Translations under genes and position numbers: made by a program
Part shown: piece after piece, positions 1-8,195 of the stretch
How positions within the stretch are numbered: position 1 is the first letter of the stretch
How the letters are laid out: each line of letters opens with the position of its first letter
Assembly: GCF_003947455.1 (NCBI RefSeq)
Contig: NZ_QHJH01000019.1
Location: forward strand, 1-64,000
Reading direction: 5' to 3'
DNA from: Streptomyces sp. WAC 04229
Lineage (GTDB): Bacteria > Actinomycetota > Actinomycetes > Streptomycetales > Streptomycetaceae
Length of the DNA stretch: 64,000 nt
Notes under the pieces: model-generated
Seen by the model: only the letters and a program-made list of their open reading frames with translations
Databases searched by the model: none
What the model was told of the DNA's origin: nothing

Positions 1-1977
1 CACCTCGCCCCCACCCCGCCGGAGGCGCTCGCCCTCCCGCCGGAGGGCCTGGCCGCGGAACCCGGCACCGAGGACCCCGCGACGGTCCACGCACCCGAGG
101 TCCCGGCCCCCCGCGAGGCCGACCCGGGCCTCACCCAGAGCGCCGAGGACCTGGACACCCACGCCGCCGACCAGGACGACCTCGTCGACGCCGCCGCCCA
201 GGCGCCGGAGCAGACGGCGTCCCAGGACGGACGCCGGTCCGCCGGACCCGCGGCCCCCGCCTACGACGACGCCGAGCGCGAGGCCGTACTGAAGGTCATG
301 CGCGAGCGCCGCGACATCCGCAACGGCTTCCGCGGCGACCCCATCCCGCACGAGGTGCTGCTCCGCGTCCTGGAGGCCGCGCACACCGCGCCCTCCGTGG
401 GCCACTCCCAGCCCTGGGACTTCGTCGTCATCCGCTCCGCCGACACCCGCCGCGCCATGCACGAACTGGCGATGCGTCAGCGCGAGGCGTACGCGAAGTC
501 CCTCCCCAAGGGCCGGGCCAAGCAGTTCAAGGAACTGAAGATCGAGGCCATCCTCGACACCCCGGTCAACATCGTCGTCACCGCCGACCCGACGCGCGGC
601 GGCCGGCACACCCTGGGCCGGCACACCCAGCCGCAGATGGCGCCGTACTCCTCCGCGCTCGCCGTCGAGAACCTCTGGCTCGCCGCCCGCGCCGAGGGCC
701 TCGGCGTCGGCTGGGTCAGCTTCTTCGACGAGCGCGAGATGGTCCGCGCACTCGGCCTGCCCGAGCACCTGGACATCGTCGCCTACCTGTGCGTCGGGTA
801 CGTCGACGAGTTCCCGGACGAGCCCGAGCTGATGCAGGCGGGCTGGTCCAAGCGCCGCCCGCTGTCCTGGGTCGTGCACGAGGAGACCTACGGCCGCCGC
901 GCCCTGCCCGGCGAGGCGCCGCACGACCTGCTCGCCGAGACCGTCGCGCAGATCCGCCCGCTGGACGCCAAGGCACTCGGTGAGGCCTGGGAGCGGCAGA
1001 AGCGGATGACCAAGCCGGCCGGCGCGCTCGGCATGCTGGAGATCATCTCCGCCCAGCTCTCCGGACTCTCCCGGCAGTGCCCGCCGCCCATCCCGGAGCC
1101 CGCGGCCGTCGCGGTCTTCGCCGGTGACCACGGCGTGCACGCCCAGGGCGTCACCCCCTGGCCGCAGGAGGTCACCGCCCAGATGGTGGCCAACTTCCTC
1201 GGCGGTGGAGCGGTCTGCAACGCGTTCGCCACCCAGGTCGGCGCCGAGGTCTGCGTCGTGGACGTCGGCGTCGCCACCGACCTGCCCGCGACGCCCGGCC
1301 TGCTGCCCCGCAAGGTGCGGGCCGGCACGTCCGACATGACCACCGGCCCCGCGATGACCCGCGAGGAGGCCAAGCAGGCCGTCGAGGTCGGCATCGAGAC
1401 CGCCCGCGACCTGGTGGCGGCGGGTAACAAGGCGCTGCTCACCGGCGAGATGGGCATCGCCAACACCACCGCGTCCGCCGCGCTGATCTCCGTCTTCACC
1501 GGCGCCGACCCCGCCGAGGTCACCGGCCGGGGCACCGGCATCAACGACGAGACGCTGGCCCGCAAGACCGAGGTCGTCCGCCGCGCCCTGGAACTCCACC
1601 AGCCGGACCCGGCCGACCCGCTGGGCGTCCTCGCCGCCGTCGGAGGGTTCGAGCACGCCGCCATCGTCGGCCTGCTCCTCGGCGGCGCCTCCCTGCGCAC
1701 GCCGGTGATCCTGGACGGGGTCAGCGCCGGCGCCGCCGCCCTGGTGGCCCGGGCGATCGCCCCCGAGGTCCTCGCGGCCTGCATCGCGGGCCACCGCAGC
1801 GCCGAGCCGGGACACGTCGCCGCGCTCAACAAGCTCGGCCTGCGTCCCCTGGTCGACCTGGACCTCCGCCTCGGCGAGGGCACCGGCGCGCTGCTGGCCC
1901 TGCCGATGGTGCAGAGCACCGCGCGGGCGATGCACGAGGTGGCGACCTTCGACTCGGCCGGGGTCACCGAGAAGTAG
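1..1977 (+). CDS. cobT: BluB-CobT fusion: 5,6-dimethylbenzimidazole synthase / nicotinate-nucleotide:DMB phosphoribosyltransferase (5' end cut by window)
   Basis: Makes and activates the lower ligand of cobalamin. The frame is open back to base 1, so the true start lies outside; the first ~95 codons are an acidic Ala/Pro-rich stretch with no recognisable fold. From about 298 to 900 comes a flavin-dependent BluB/nitroreductase domain (RRDIR near its start, then PSVGHSQPWDF). From about 950 to 1970 comes CobT, with IRPLD, the FAGDHGV motif near 1120 and the glutamate of the EGTGA motif (about 1873), the family's catalytic base. BluB converts reduced FMN to dimethylbenzimidazole and CobT makes alpha-ribazole phosphate, so one polypeptide carries successive steps. 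No cobalamin riboswitch can be judged because the 5' region is missing. A long hairpin follows the stop codon. Confidence 0.93.
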   Translation, partial: HLAPTPPEALALPPEGLAAEPGTEDPATVHAPEVPAPREADPGLTQSAEDLDTHAADQDDLVDAAAQAPEQTASQDGRRSAGPAAPAYDDAEREAVLKVMRERRDIRNGFRGDPIPHEVLLRVLEAAHTAPSVGHSQPWDFVVIRSADTRRAMHELAMRQREAYAKSLPKGRAKQFKELKIEAILDTPVNIVVTADPTRGGRHTLGRHTQPQMAPYSSALAVENLWLAARAEGLGVGWVSFFDEREMVRALGLPEHLDIVAYLCVGYVDEFPDEPELMQAGWSKRRPLSWVVHEETYGRRALPGEAPHDLLAETVAQIRPLDAKALGEAWERQKRMTKPAGALGMLEIISAQLSGLSRQCPPPIPEPAAVAVFAGDHGVHAQGVTPWPQEVTAQMVANFLGGGAVCNAFATQVGAEVCVVDVGVATDLPATPGLLPRKVRAGTSDMTTGPAMTREEAKQAVEVGIETARDLVAAGNKALLTGEMGIANTTASAALISVFTGADPAEVTGRGTGINDETLARKTEVVRRALELHQPDPADPLGVLAAVGGFEHAAIVGLLLGGASLRTPVILDGVSAGAAALVARAIAPEVLAACIAGHRSAEPGHVAALNKLGLRPLVDLDLRLGEGTGALLALPMVQSTARAMHEVATFDSAGVTEK

Positions 1978-1995
1978 CACCGCGACGCGCCGGAC

Positions 1996-2051
1996 GGGGC
2001 GGAGCGGGACCGGCGGCGGCAGATCCGTCGCCACCGTCCCGCCACCGCCCC
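1996..2051 (+). terminator. Probable terminator after bluB-cobT
   Basis: Arms 1996-2010 and 2036-2051 pair almost perfectly (15 bp with one bulge), and the inner GC-rich segment can pair further. It begins 18 nt after the stop codon. It runs straight into four tandem CGGTC pentamers (2051-2070). There is no U tract, as is usual in Streptomyces. Confidence 0.5.
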
Positions 2052-2195
2052 GGTCCGGTCCGGTCCGGTCCGGCCGTACGGTGGACCGGCCTCGTGCCGC
2101 CCGTGCACGTCTTTTACAATCCGCACGTATCCCCACGTCAGGGCCGCTCCACCGACGCAGCGCCCACCGCATGTCAGGACGAGGAGCCCACCCTG

Positions 2196-3428
2196 ATGGC
2201 CGAACACCCCGCCTACCCCGTAGGCCTCCGCCTCACCGGCCGTCGCGTGGTCGTACTCGGCGGCGGTCAGGTCGCCCAGCGCCGCCTGCCCGCCCTGATC
2301 GCGGCGGGCGCCGACGTCCTGCTCGTCTCGCCCTCGGCGACCGCGTCCGTCGAGGCGATGGTGGACGCGGGCGAACTCACCTGGGAGCGACGCCGGTACG
2401 CGGAAGGCGACCTCACGGACGCCTGGTACGCCCTGATCGCCACCAGCGACGCCGAGGCCAACACCGCCGCCTCCGCCGAGGGCGAGCGGCGCCGCGTCTG
2501 GTGCGTCCGCGCCGACGACGCCGACCGGGCCACCGCGTGGACCCCGGCGTCCGGCCACAGCGCGGGCGTGACCGTGGCCGTGCTCACCACCGACGCGCGC
2601 GACCGGGACCCCCGCCACACCGCCGCCATCCGCGACGCGGTCGTGGAGGGCCTGCGCGACGGGACGCTCGTCGCCCCGCACCGGCGCACCCGCGCCACCG
2701 GCGTCGCCCTCGTCGGCGGCGGCCCCGGCGACCCGGACCTGATCACCGTCCGGGGACGCCGCCTGCTCGCCGAGGCCGACGTCGTCATCGCCGACCGGCT
2801 CGGTCCGCGCGACCTGCTCGCCGAGCTGCCGCCGCACGTCGAGGTCATCGACGCCGCGAAGATTCCGTACGGCCGTTTCATGGCCCAGGAGGCCATCAAC
2901 AACGCGCTGATCGAGCACGCCAAGCAGGGCAAGGCCGTGGTCCGGCTGAAGGGCGGCGACCCGTTCGTCTTCGGCCGGGGCATGGAGGAGGCGCAGGCGC
3001 TGGCCGAGGCGGGCATCCCGTGCACCGTCGTCCCCGGCATCTCCAGCTCCATCTCGGTGCCCGGCGCGGTCGGCATCCCGGTCACCCACCGCGGCGTCGC
3101 CCACGAGTTCACCGTGGTCAGCGGCCATGTCGCCCCCGACGACGAGCGCTCCCTGGTCGACTGGGCGTCCCTCGCCAAGCTCACCGGCACCCTCGTGATC
3201 CTCATGGGCGTCGACAAGATCGGCCGGATCGCCGAGACCCTCGTCGCGCACGGCAGGTCCCCCGAGACGCCGGTCGCCCTGGTCCAGGAGGGCACGACGG
3301 CCGCCCAGCGCCGGGTGGACGCGACCCTCGCCACCGTCGCCGACCGGGTCGTCTCCGAGGGGGTCAGGCCCCCGGCCGTCATCGTCGTCGGCGAGGTCGT
3401 CGGCGTGGGCCCGCACGGGACGGTCTGA
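2196..3428 (+). CDS. cysG: Siroheme synthase CysG (precorrin-2 dehydrogenase + uroporphyrinogen-III C-methyltransferase)
   Basis: Supplies siroheme for sulfite/nitrite reductases and precorrin-2 for cobalamin. About residues 1-165 are the SirC-type NAD-binding domain with the VVVLGGGQVAQRR nucleotide loop. About residues 165-410 are the SAM-dependent methyltransferase, with VGGGPGDPDLIT, GGDPFVFGRG and VVPGISSS. At 410 residues it is shorter than enterobacterial CysG (457). The ATG at 2196 is preferred because GGACGAGGAG lies about 10 nt upstream; the frame stays open upstream to 2094 but those residues look like leader. A TACAAT box lies at 2115-2120. It follows the cobT fusion, so two tetrapyrrole genes sit together. 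Whether the dehydrogenase half also chelates iron cannot be told from sequence. Confidence 0.92.
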   Translation: MAEHPAYPVGLRLTGRRVVVLGGGQVAQRRLPALIAAGADVLLVSPSATASVEAMVDAGELTWERRRYAEGDLTDAWYALIATSDAEANTAASAEGERRRVWCVRADDADRATAWTPASGHSAGVTVAVLTTDARDRDPRHTAAIRDAVVEGLRDGTLVAPHRRTRATGVALVGGGPGDPDLITVRGRRLLAEADVVIADRLGPRDLLAELPPHVEVIDAAKIPYGRFMAQEAINNALIEHAKQGKAVVRLKGGDPFVFGRGMEEAQALAEAGIPCTVVPGISSSISVPGAVGIPVTHRGVAHEFTVVSGHVAPDDERSLVDWASLAKLTGTLVILMGVDKIGRIAETLVAHGRSPETPVALVQEGTTAAQRRVDATLATVADRVVSEGVRPPAVIVVGEVVGVGPHGTV

Positions 3429-3429
3429 C

Positions 3430-4248
3430 ATGGGCGACATCGTCACCGTCGACGACCCCGGCGACCCGCGCCTGCACGACTACACGAACCTGACCGACGT
3501 CGAACTGCGCCGCCGCCGCGAACCCGCCGAGGGCCTGTTCATCGCCGAGGGCGAGAAGGTCATCCGCCGGGCCGGCGAGGCGGGCTACGCGATGCGCTCG
3601 ATGCTGCTGTCCGCCAAGTGGGTCGACACCATGCGCGACGTCATCGAAGCGGCCCCGGCCCCGGTGTACGTCGTGGACCCCGTGCTCGCCGAGCGGGTCA
3701 CCGGCTACCACGTCCACCGCGGCGCCCTCGCCTCCATGCAGCGCAGGCCGCTCCCGGCCACCGCCGACCTGCTGCGCACCGCCCGGCGCGTCGTGGTCAT
3801 GGAGTCGGTCAACGACCACACCAACATCGGCGCGATCTTCCGCTCCGCCGCCGCCCTCGGAATGGACGCGGTCCTGCTCTCCCCGGACTGCGCCGACCCC
3901 CTGTACCGGCGCAGCGTGAAGGTCTCCATGGGCGCGGTCTTCTCCGTGCCCTACGCCCGCCTCGACACCTGGCCGGCCGGGCTGGAGACGGTCCGCGAGG
4001 AGGGCTTCTCGCTCCTCGCCCTCACGCCGGACGCACGGGCCGAGCCCCTCGACGAGGTCGCCCCGCACCGCATGGACCGGGTGGCCCTCATGCTGGGCGC
4101 CGAGGGCGACGGGCTGTCCCGTCGGGCGCTGGCCGCGTCCGACACCCGGGTCCGCATCCCGATGTCCCACGGCGTCGACTCCCTGAACGTGGGCGCGGCG
4201 GCGGCGGTCGCCTTCTACGCGGTGACGGTGGGCCGCCCCACGGCGTAG
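3430..4248 (+). CDS. SpoU/TrmH-family RNA 2'-O-methyltransferase
   Basis: A 272-residue knotted (SPOUT) methyltransferase that 2'-O-methylates rRNA or tRNA. The N-terminal part (YTNLTDVELRRRREPAEG, FIAEGEKVIRRA) is the substrate-binding domain typical of the TrmH group. The C-terminal catalytic half carries the three SPOUT motifs: NIGAIFRSAAALG, the LGAEGDGLS loop and the SLNVGAAAAVAFY motif that forms the knot. The ATG lies 1 nt after the cysG stop, so the two are probably co-transcribed. The target RNA position cannot be assigned from sequence. It ends 7 bp from the convergent kinase gene. Confidence 0.88.
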   Translation: MGDIVTVDDPGDPRLHDYTNLTDVELRRRREPAEGLFIAEGEKVIRRAGEAGYAMRSMLLSAKWVDTMRDVIEAAPAPVYVVDPVLAERVTGYHVHRGALASMQRRPLPATADLLRTARRVVVMESVNDHTNIGAIFRSAAALGMDAVLLSPDCADPLYRRSVKVSMGAVFSVPYARLDTWPAGLETVREEGFSLLALTPDARAEPLDEVAPHRMDRVALMLGAEGDGLSRRALAASDTRVRIPMSHGVDSLNVGAAAAVAFYAVTVGRPTA

Positions 4249-4255
4249 CCCGCGG

Positions 4256-5656
4256 CTACCGTCCCGGCGCCGGGTCCCCGGCGCGGGATCCGCCGCCGGG
4301 CACCTGCACCCGCTCCTGCGCCGCCCGTACGGCACCGCGGTCGTCGCCGAGCCCCTGCGACGGCCCTTGGCAGCCCTGCGCGACGGCGATACCCAGCGCG
4401 ACCAGCAGCGTCACCACCACGAAGACGAACAGGCGCTGCCGCAGCAGCCGCGGGTTCGCGGGCCGGCGCCGGCCGGTTCCCGTGGTTCTCGGCCCGCTGC
4501 GGCCGGTACCGCTGCGCGGCCCCGGCCGGCCGCCGTCGTTGCGTGCGCCGCCGCGGCCGGTGCCGTCGCGGGGGGCGGGCGTGGACCGGGACGCGGGCCG
4601 GGCGCCCGTACCGCCGTTGCGCGCCGGCGTACCCCCACGCGCGGGCGTACCCCCACGCGACGGAGTGGCGCGCCGGGGCGCCGGCCCACGGGACCCCGGG
4701 GTGCTCCGCGGCGCCGGGGTGCCCTGCGCACGCCGTGGCGCGCGCTCGGGGTAGGTGTCGGCGAGCCGTCCCGTCGGCAGGTCGGCCTCCGCGCTGCGGG
4801 GCGCCGGCGGCCGGGCGTCGGCCAGGCCCTGGGCCTCGCGGGCGGCGATCTCCTTCAGGCGCAGCGACAGTTGCAGCGTGCTGGGGCGCTCCTCCGGGTC
4901 CTTGGCCAGGCACGCCCGCACCAGCGGGGCCAGCGCGTCGGGCACGCCGTGCAGCTGCGCCTCCTCGTGCACCACGCGGTACAGCATCACCTCGGAACTG
5001 CCGTGCCCGAAGGGCGAGTCGCCCATTGAGGCGTACGCCAGCGTGGCACCGAGCGAGAACACGTCCGTGGCCGGCGTGACCGCCGCCCCGCGCACCTGCT
5101 CCGGCGCGAGGAACCCGGGGGAGCCGACCGCGGTACCCACGTGGGTGAGGGTGGAGGCGCCCGTCGCCCAGGCGATGCCGAAGTCGATGATCCGCGGCCC
5201 CTTGGGGGACAGCAGGATGTTGGACGGCTTCAGGTCCCGGTGCACCACCCCGGCCTCGTGCACCGCGACCAGCCCCTCGGAGAGGGCGGCACCCACGGCC
5301 GCGACGTCCGCCGCGCCGAGCGGGCCCCCGTCGACGACCTTGTCGTGCAGGGAGGGGCCGGGCACGTACTGGGTGGCGAACCAGGGGCGGTCCGCGTCCA
5401 GGTCGGCGGCGACCAGCCGGGCGGTGCAGCCGCCCCGGATCCGCCGGGCCGCCGAGACCTCACGCGCGAAGCGCGACCGGAACTCCTGATCCTCGGCCAG
5501 GTCCGGCCGGATGACCTTCAGCGCGACCCGCTGCCCCTTCTTGTCGGAGCCCAGGTAGACCACGCCCATTCCACCCGCGCCGAGCCGCCTGTGAAGCCTG
5601 AACGAGCCGACGACGCGCGGGTCCTCGCGCCTCAGGCGCATCATCGCCATGTTCAT
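4256..5656 (-). CDS. Membrane-anchored serine/threonine protein kinase
   Basis: Hanks-type kinase of 466 residues. The catalytic domain comes first: Gly-rich loop GAGGMGVV at about 26-33, ATP-binding Lys47 in ALKVIRP, HRDLKPSN at 139-146 and DFG at 158-160. A Pro/Arg/Gly-rich linker of roughly 130 residues with RGGTPA-type repeats follows, then one membrane segment at about 409-428 and a short outer tail. There are no PASTA or other sensor domains, so the signal sensed is unknown. The ATG at 5656 directly follows a G-rich stretch. ATG 5650 would have better ribosome-site spacing and GTG 5686 is a longer alternative. It is convergent with the RNA methyltransferase gene. Confidence 0.9.
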   Translation of the reverse strand: MNMAMMRLRREDPRVVGSFRLHRRLGAGGMGVVYLGSDKKGQRVALKVIRPDLAEDQEFRSRFAREVSAARRIRGGCTARLVAADLDADRPWFATQYVPGPSLHDKVVDGGPLGAADVAAVGAALSEGLVAVHEAGVVHRDLKPSNILLSPKGPRIIDFGIAWATGASTLTHVGTAVGSPGFLAPEQVRGAAVTPATDVFSLGATLAYASMGDSPFGHGSSEVMLYRVVHEEAQLHGVPDALAPLVRACLAKDPEERPSTLQLSLRLKEIAAREAQGLADARPPAPRSAEADLPTGRLADTYPERAPRRAQGTPAPRSTPGSRGPAPRRATPSRGGTPARGGTPARNGGTGARPASRSTPAPRDGTGRGGARNDGGRPGPRSGTGRSGPRTTGTGRRRPANPRLLRQRLFVFVVVTLLVALGIAVAQGCQGPSQGLGDDRGAVRAAQERVQVPGGGSRAGDPAPGR

Positions 5657-6245
5657 CCCCGCTGCCCGGTCCCTGTGACGAGCCACAGCTTACGTTTCCA
5701 CGGCCGCCCGCGCGCAGAGGCCGCGCCCTCTCGCGACGACGGATTGTCAGTGCCCGGTGCGACAGTTGAGGGGTGGTCAGGCAATGGGCGGCCCGTCCGG
5801 CTCCGGCCCGCCGGTGATCCCAACCGACCGTCACCGGCGGGGGATTGGGTCCGGGAAGCAAGGGCGGGCCGTGCGGGCGGAGTGCGCCGGGAAGACGCCG
5901 GGTGCCTGCCGTGCGGGCCGGTCCGGGTCGGACGGCCGGTGGAGACGGGGGCGCAGGGGGCGGTGCCGGAAGTGAGCGAAGTCACCGGACGGCCCGGAGA
6001 TACCGGGGCAGGGCGGGCACCCCGTCCGGGAAGACCCCGAGTCCCGGGACCCGGTCTCCACCCAGGGGAGTACTCGGCTGGTCATGGCTCATCCTCCGGG
6101 AGGCCCGGCAATCGGTACGAGGGCATGACGTCCGGCGAGTCCCGGACACCTAGATTTGAGGTCAAGCGGCGGGTGGCAGCACTCGTCCCCCGAGGTCAGA
6201 CACCCGCCGCTGCCAAGGACAACGGAATCGGTCAGGAGAGGGACC
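5657..6245. other. Intergenic region between the kinase and a small membrane protein
   Basis: About 590 bases with no convincing gene; the open frames here are short or overlap better genes in other frames. It must hold the divergent promoters of the kinase and the 60-residue protein. I see only short imperfect inverted repeats (CCCAA...TTGGG about 5820-5850; GTGA...TCAC about 5972-5985) and no clear promoter. Confidence 0.4.
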
Positions 6246-6428
6246 ATGGCCCAGACGCTGCCGCGGACGCTGGTCCGCACGCGGGAGACCCGCAGTCAGG
6301 GCCGCCGCCACCCCGCGGTGGCGACGCTCATGGCCCTGCCCCTGGCGGTCCTGCTCCTCCTCGTCTTCGACGGGTGGGAGACAGTGGCCACACAAGCGTC
6401 GTCCGTGGGTGTGGTGCTGGGGCGCTGA
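6246..6428 (+). CDS. Small single-pass membrane protein (60 aa), function unknown
   Basis: The ATG at 6246 is preceded by an excellent ribosome site (AGGAGAGGG, 5-13 nt upstream), which decides this start over in-frame codons further upstream. The product has a basic N-terminus of about 25 residues (several Arg, QGRRHP) followed by one hydrophobic helix (MALPLAVLLLLVF, about residues 32-45) and a short tail. I recognise no family. The gene stands alone between the kinase and a strong hairpin terminator 86 nt after its stop. Confidence 0.65.
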   Translation: MAQTLPRTLVRTRETRSQGRRHPAVATLMALPLAVLLLLVFDGWETVATQASSVGVVLGR

Positions 6429-6514
6429 GCGGCGCCCCGGGCCCGGAAGAGCGGTCCGGGCGGGGACATCCATCCATGAAACCCCGTGGGGACGGGGGTG
6501 CGGCGGACGGCAAG

Positions 6515-6548
6515 AATGCCGGCGCAGCTGGGGAGCTGCGCCGGCATT
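6515..6548 (+). terminator. Perfect 15-bp hairpin terminator
   Basis: Arms 6515-6529 and 6534-6548 are perfect reverse complements around a GGGG loop. It lies between the 60-aa membrane protein and the following phosphotransferase gene, and there is no U tract. Confidence 0.75.
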
Positions 6549-6583
6549 GCCGTGTCCGAGGAAGCGGTGCGTACCCTCACCCG

Positions 6584-7522
6584 GTGACCACGGACGCCCT
6601 CCTCCCCGCCCTCGCGGCCCGCGTCAGGGCGACGGCCCACGCCGGCACCCCGGCCTGTGCCTGCGGCGCGGCCACCCTCACCACCCTGGCCGACCGTCCG
6701 GACGCCACCGTCGTCCGGCACGCCGACGCCGTCGCCAAGGCCCACGCGGCGGACGCCGACCCCGCCGCCCTGGCCCTCCGCGTCGAGGTCGCCGCCCGGC
6801 TCCCCGGCGTCCTCCTGCCGCCGCTCGCCCCCGCGCCCGTGACGCTGCACGGGCGGCTCGTCACCTCCTGGCCGTACGGGACCCCCGTGGACCCCGAGGA
6901 TCCCGACGCCGCGCCCTGGGAGGCTGCGGCCGTACTTCTGGCGCGCCTCCACCGGGCGCCGGTGCCCGCCGCCGTGCCCGCGATGCGCGGACCCGCGAAG
7001 GCGGCCCAGGCCGTCGCCCGCCTCCGGGCCGGCGCCCCGCACCACCCCGCCACCGGTCCCGTGCTCCGGGCCTGGGCCGACCTGCCCGCCTGGGCGCGCG
7101 GCGAGGCCGCCCCGCCGACGGCGGCCGGCCTGGTCCACGGCGACTTCCACCTGGGCCAGCTCGTCCGCCACCCCGTCCCCGGAGGGCCCTGGCTGCTGAT
7201 AGACGTCGACGACCTCGGCACCGGTGTCCCGGCCTGGGACCTGGCGCGCCCGGCGGCCTGGTACGCCTGTGGACTGCTCCCGCCCGACGAGTGGCACCGC
7301 TTCGTGACCGCCTACCGCGCCGCCGGCGGCCCCGCCGTCCCGGCCGGCGGCGACCCCTGGCCGGCGCTGGACGTCCCGGCCCGCGCCCTCACCGTGCAGA
7401 CCGCCGCCCGCTCCGTCACCAAGGCGGTCGCGGCGGACCGGCCCCTGGACGAGGTGGAGCTGCCCCTGGTCGACGCCTGCGCCCGCATGGCCGCCGTCCG
7501 GCCCTGCGCCCCAGGCGGTTGA
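6584..7522 (+). CDS. Aminoglycoside phosphotransferase (APH)-fold protein
   Basis: 312-residue protein of the APH/choline-kinase fold. The catalytic loop reads VHGDFHLGQLV, so the residue that is usually Asn (HGDxxxxN) is Gln. The metal-binding segment is LLIDVDDLGTG, followed by PAWDLARPAAW. The GTG at 6584 starts the conserved region just after the 6515-6548 hairpin; GAGGAAG about 17 nt upstream is a distant ribosome site. Members phosphorylate small hydroxylated molecules; the substrate here is unknown and nothing suggests drug resistance. The frame is open far upstream, but that part is non-coding in character. Confidence 0.75.
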   Translation: MTTDALLPALAARVRATAHAGTPACACGAATLTTLADRPDATVVRHADAVAKAHAADADPAALALRVEVAARLPGVLLPPLAPAPVTLHGRLVTSWPYGTPVDPEDPDAAPWEAAAVLLARLHRAPVPAAVPAMRGPAKAAQAVARLRAGAPHHPATGPVLRAWADLPAWARGEAAPPTAAGLVHGDFHLGQLVRHPVPGGPWLLIDVDDLGTGVPAWDLARPAAWYACGLLPPDEWHRFVTAYRAAGGPAVPAGGDPWPALDVPARALTVQTAARSVTKAVAADRPLDEVELPLVDACARMAAVRPCAPGG

Positions 7523-7539
7523 GCCGAATTTCCGCGAAG

Positions 7540-7545
7540 TAGGGT
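7540..7545 (+). promoter_or_regulatory. TAGGGT -10 box for the zinc-ribbon gene
   Basis: TAGGGT matches the Streptomyces vegetative -10 pattern and lies 18 nt after the APH-fold stop codon. It would give a leader of about 70 nt containing the palindrome at 7563-7577. The nearest -35-like hexamer (TTGAGC, 7519-7524) is only 15 bp away, so it is tentative. Confidence 0.4.
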
Positions 7546-7562
7546 GCAACCGACCCGCGGCC

Positions 7563-7577
7563 GGACAGAGTCTGTCC
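7563..7577. promoter_or_regulatory. Perfect 15-bp palindrome, candidate operator
   Basis: GGACAGA-G-TCTGTCC is a perfect inverted repeat about 10-25 nt downstream of the predicted transcription start of the zinc-ribbon gene. The length suits a dimeric repressor; a small RNA hairpin is the alternative. No regulator gene is adjacent. Confidence 0.35.
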
Positions 7578-7623
7578 TGGCGATACGCGAAGCAGGACCG
7601 ACCGGCGAGGAGTTGAGCCGTCC

Positions 7624-7923
7624 ATGCAGTGCCCCAAGTGCCACGCACCGATGCACACCTACAACCGCAACGGCGTTCAGATCGAGCAGTGCAGCGGCTG
7701 CCGCGGAATCTTCCTCGACTACGGCGAACTGGAGTCGCTGACCCGCCTGGAGGCCCAGTGGTCCCAGTCCGCTCCGCCGCCGGCCCCGCCCGCCGCCCCG
7801 CAGGCGTACCCCGCCGCACAGCAGCCCGCCTGGGGCGCCCCGCACGGCGGCCACGGCCACGGGCACGGCCACTACGGTCACCACCGTCAGAAGGGCTTCG
7901 GCCGGATGCTCTTCTCCAGCTGA
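7624..7923 (+). CDS. TFIIB-type zinc-ribbon protein (99 aa)
   Basis: Begins MQCPKCHAPM and continues with QCSGCRGIFLDYGEL, giving CxxC...CxxC, a single zinc ribbon of the zf-TFIIB family at residues 3-35. The middle is Pro/Ala/Gln-rich and the tail is His/Gly-rich (GGHGHGHGHYGHH), a possible metal-binding segment. GGCGAGGAG lies about 10 nt before the ATG. Single-ribbon proteins of this family are widespread but mostly uncharacterised. It is followed by a strong bidirectional hairpin shared with the tRNA cluster on the other strand. Confidence 0.8.
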   Translation: MQCPKCHAPMHTYNRNGVQIEQCSGCRGIFLDYGELESLTRLEAQWSQSAPPPAPPAAPQAYPAAQQPAWGAPHGGHGHGHGHYGHHRQKGFGRMLFSS

Positions 7924-7960
7924 TCCGGCCCTCCGGTCCTCCGGCTGATCCGGACACGAC

Positions 7961-7993
7961 GAAGCCCCGGCCGTACGAGACGGCCGGGGCTTC
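7961..7993. terminator. Bidirectional terminator, perfect 14-bp stem
   Basis: Arms 7961-7974 and 7980-7993 are perfect complements around a 5-nt loop. It lies between the plus-strand zinc-ribbon gene and the minus-strand tRNA cluster, so it can end both transcripts. Confidence 0.8.
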
Positions 7994-8001
7994 GGTGGGT
8001 G

Positions 8002-8073
8002 TGGACGATACTGGGATTGAACCAGTGACCTCTTCCGTGTCAGGGAAGCGCTCTCCCGCTGAGCTAATCGTCC
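8002..8073 (-). tRNA. tRNA-Val (GAC), copy 1
   Basis: A 72-nt cloverleaf on the minus strand. Acceptor GGACGAT pairs with ATCGTCC; the anticodon loop is CTGACAC (anticodon GAC); the T loop is TTCAATC; the discriminator is A. CCA is not encoded. It is identical to copy 3. Confidence 0.95.
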
Positions 8074-8104
8074 TGGGAGTGATGCGATGGTGCGACGTAC
8101 TGCG

Positions 8105-8176
8105 TGCGCGATACTGGGATTGAACCAGTGACCTCTTCCGTGTCAGGGAAGCGCTCTCCCGCTGAGCTAATCGCGC
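8105..8176 (-). tRNA. tRNA-Val (GAC), copy 2
   Basis: Same 72-nt body as its neighbours and the same GAC anticodon. The acceptor stem is GCGCGAT/ATCGCGC, differing from copies 1 and 3 at two base pairs with both strands changed together. Confidence 0.95.
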
Positions 8177-8195
8177 GGGGATCCTTGCGGACCAG

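Noticed and set aside
2051-2073. CGGTC pentamer repeats as a regulatory iteron
   Set aside because: Four short units at the foot of a terminator hairpin; more likely slippage in a GC-rich spacer.
6584-7522. Aminoglycoside resistance gene
   Set aside because: Only the general APH fold is visible; the fold is shared by many metabolic kinases and the catalytic loop is atypical.
7840-7890. Short GGCCACGGCCACGGG-type repeats as a CRISPR or tandem repeat array
   Set aside because: They encode the His/Gly-rich tail of the zinc-ribbon protein; there are no spacers and no cas genes.
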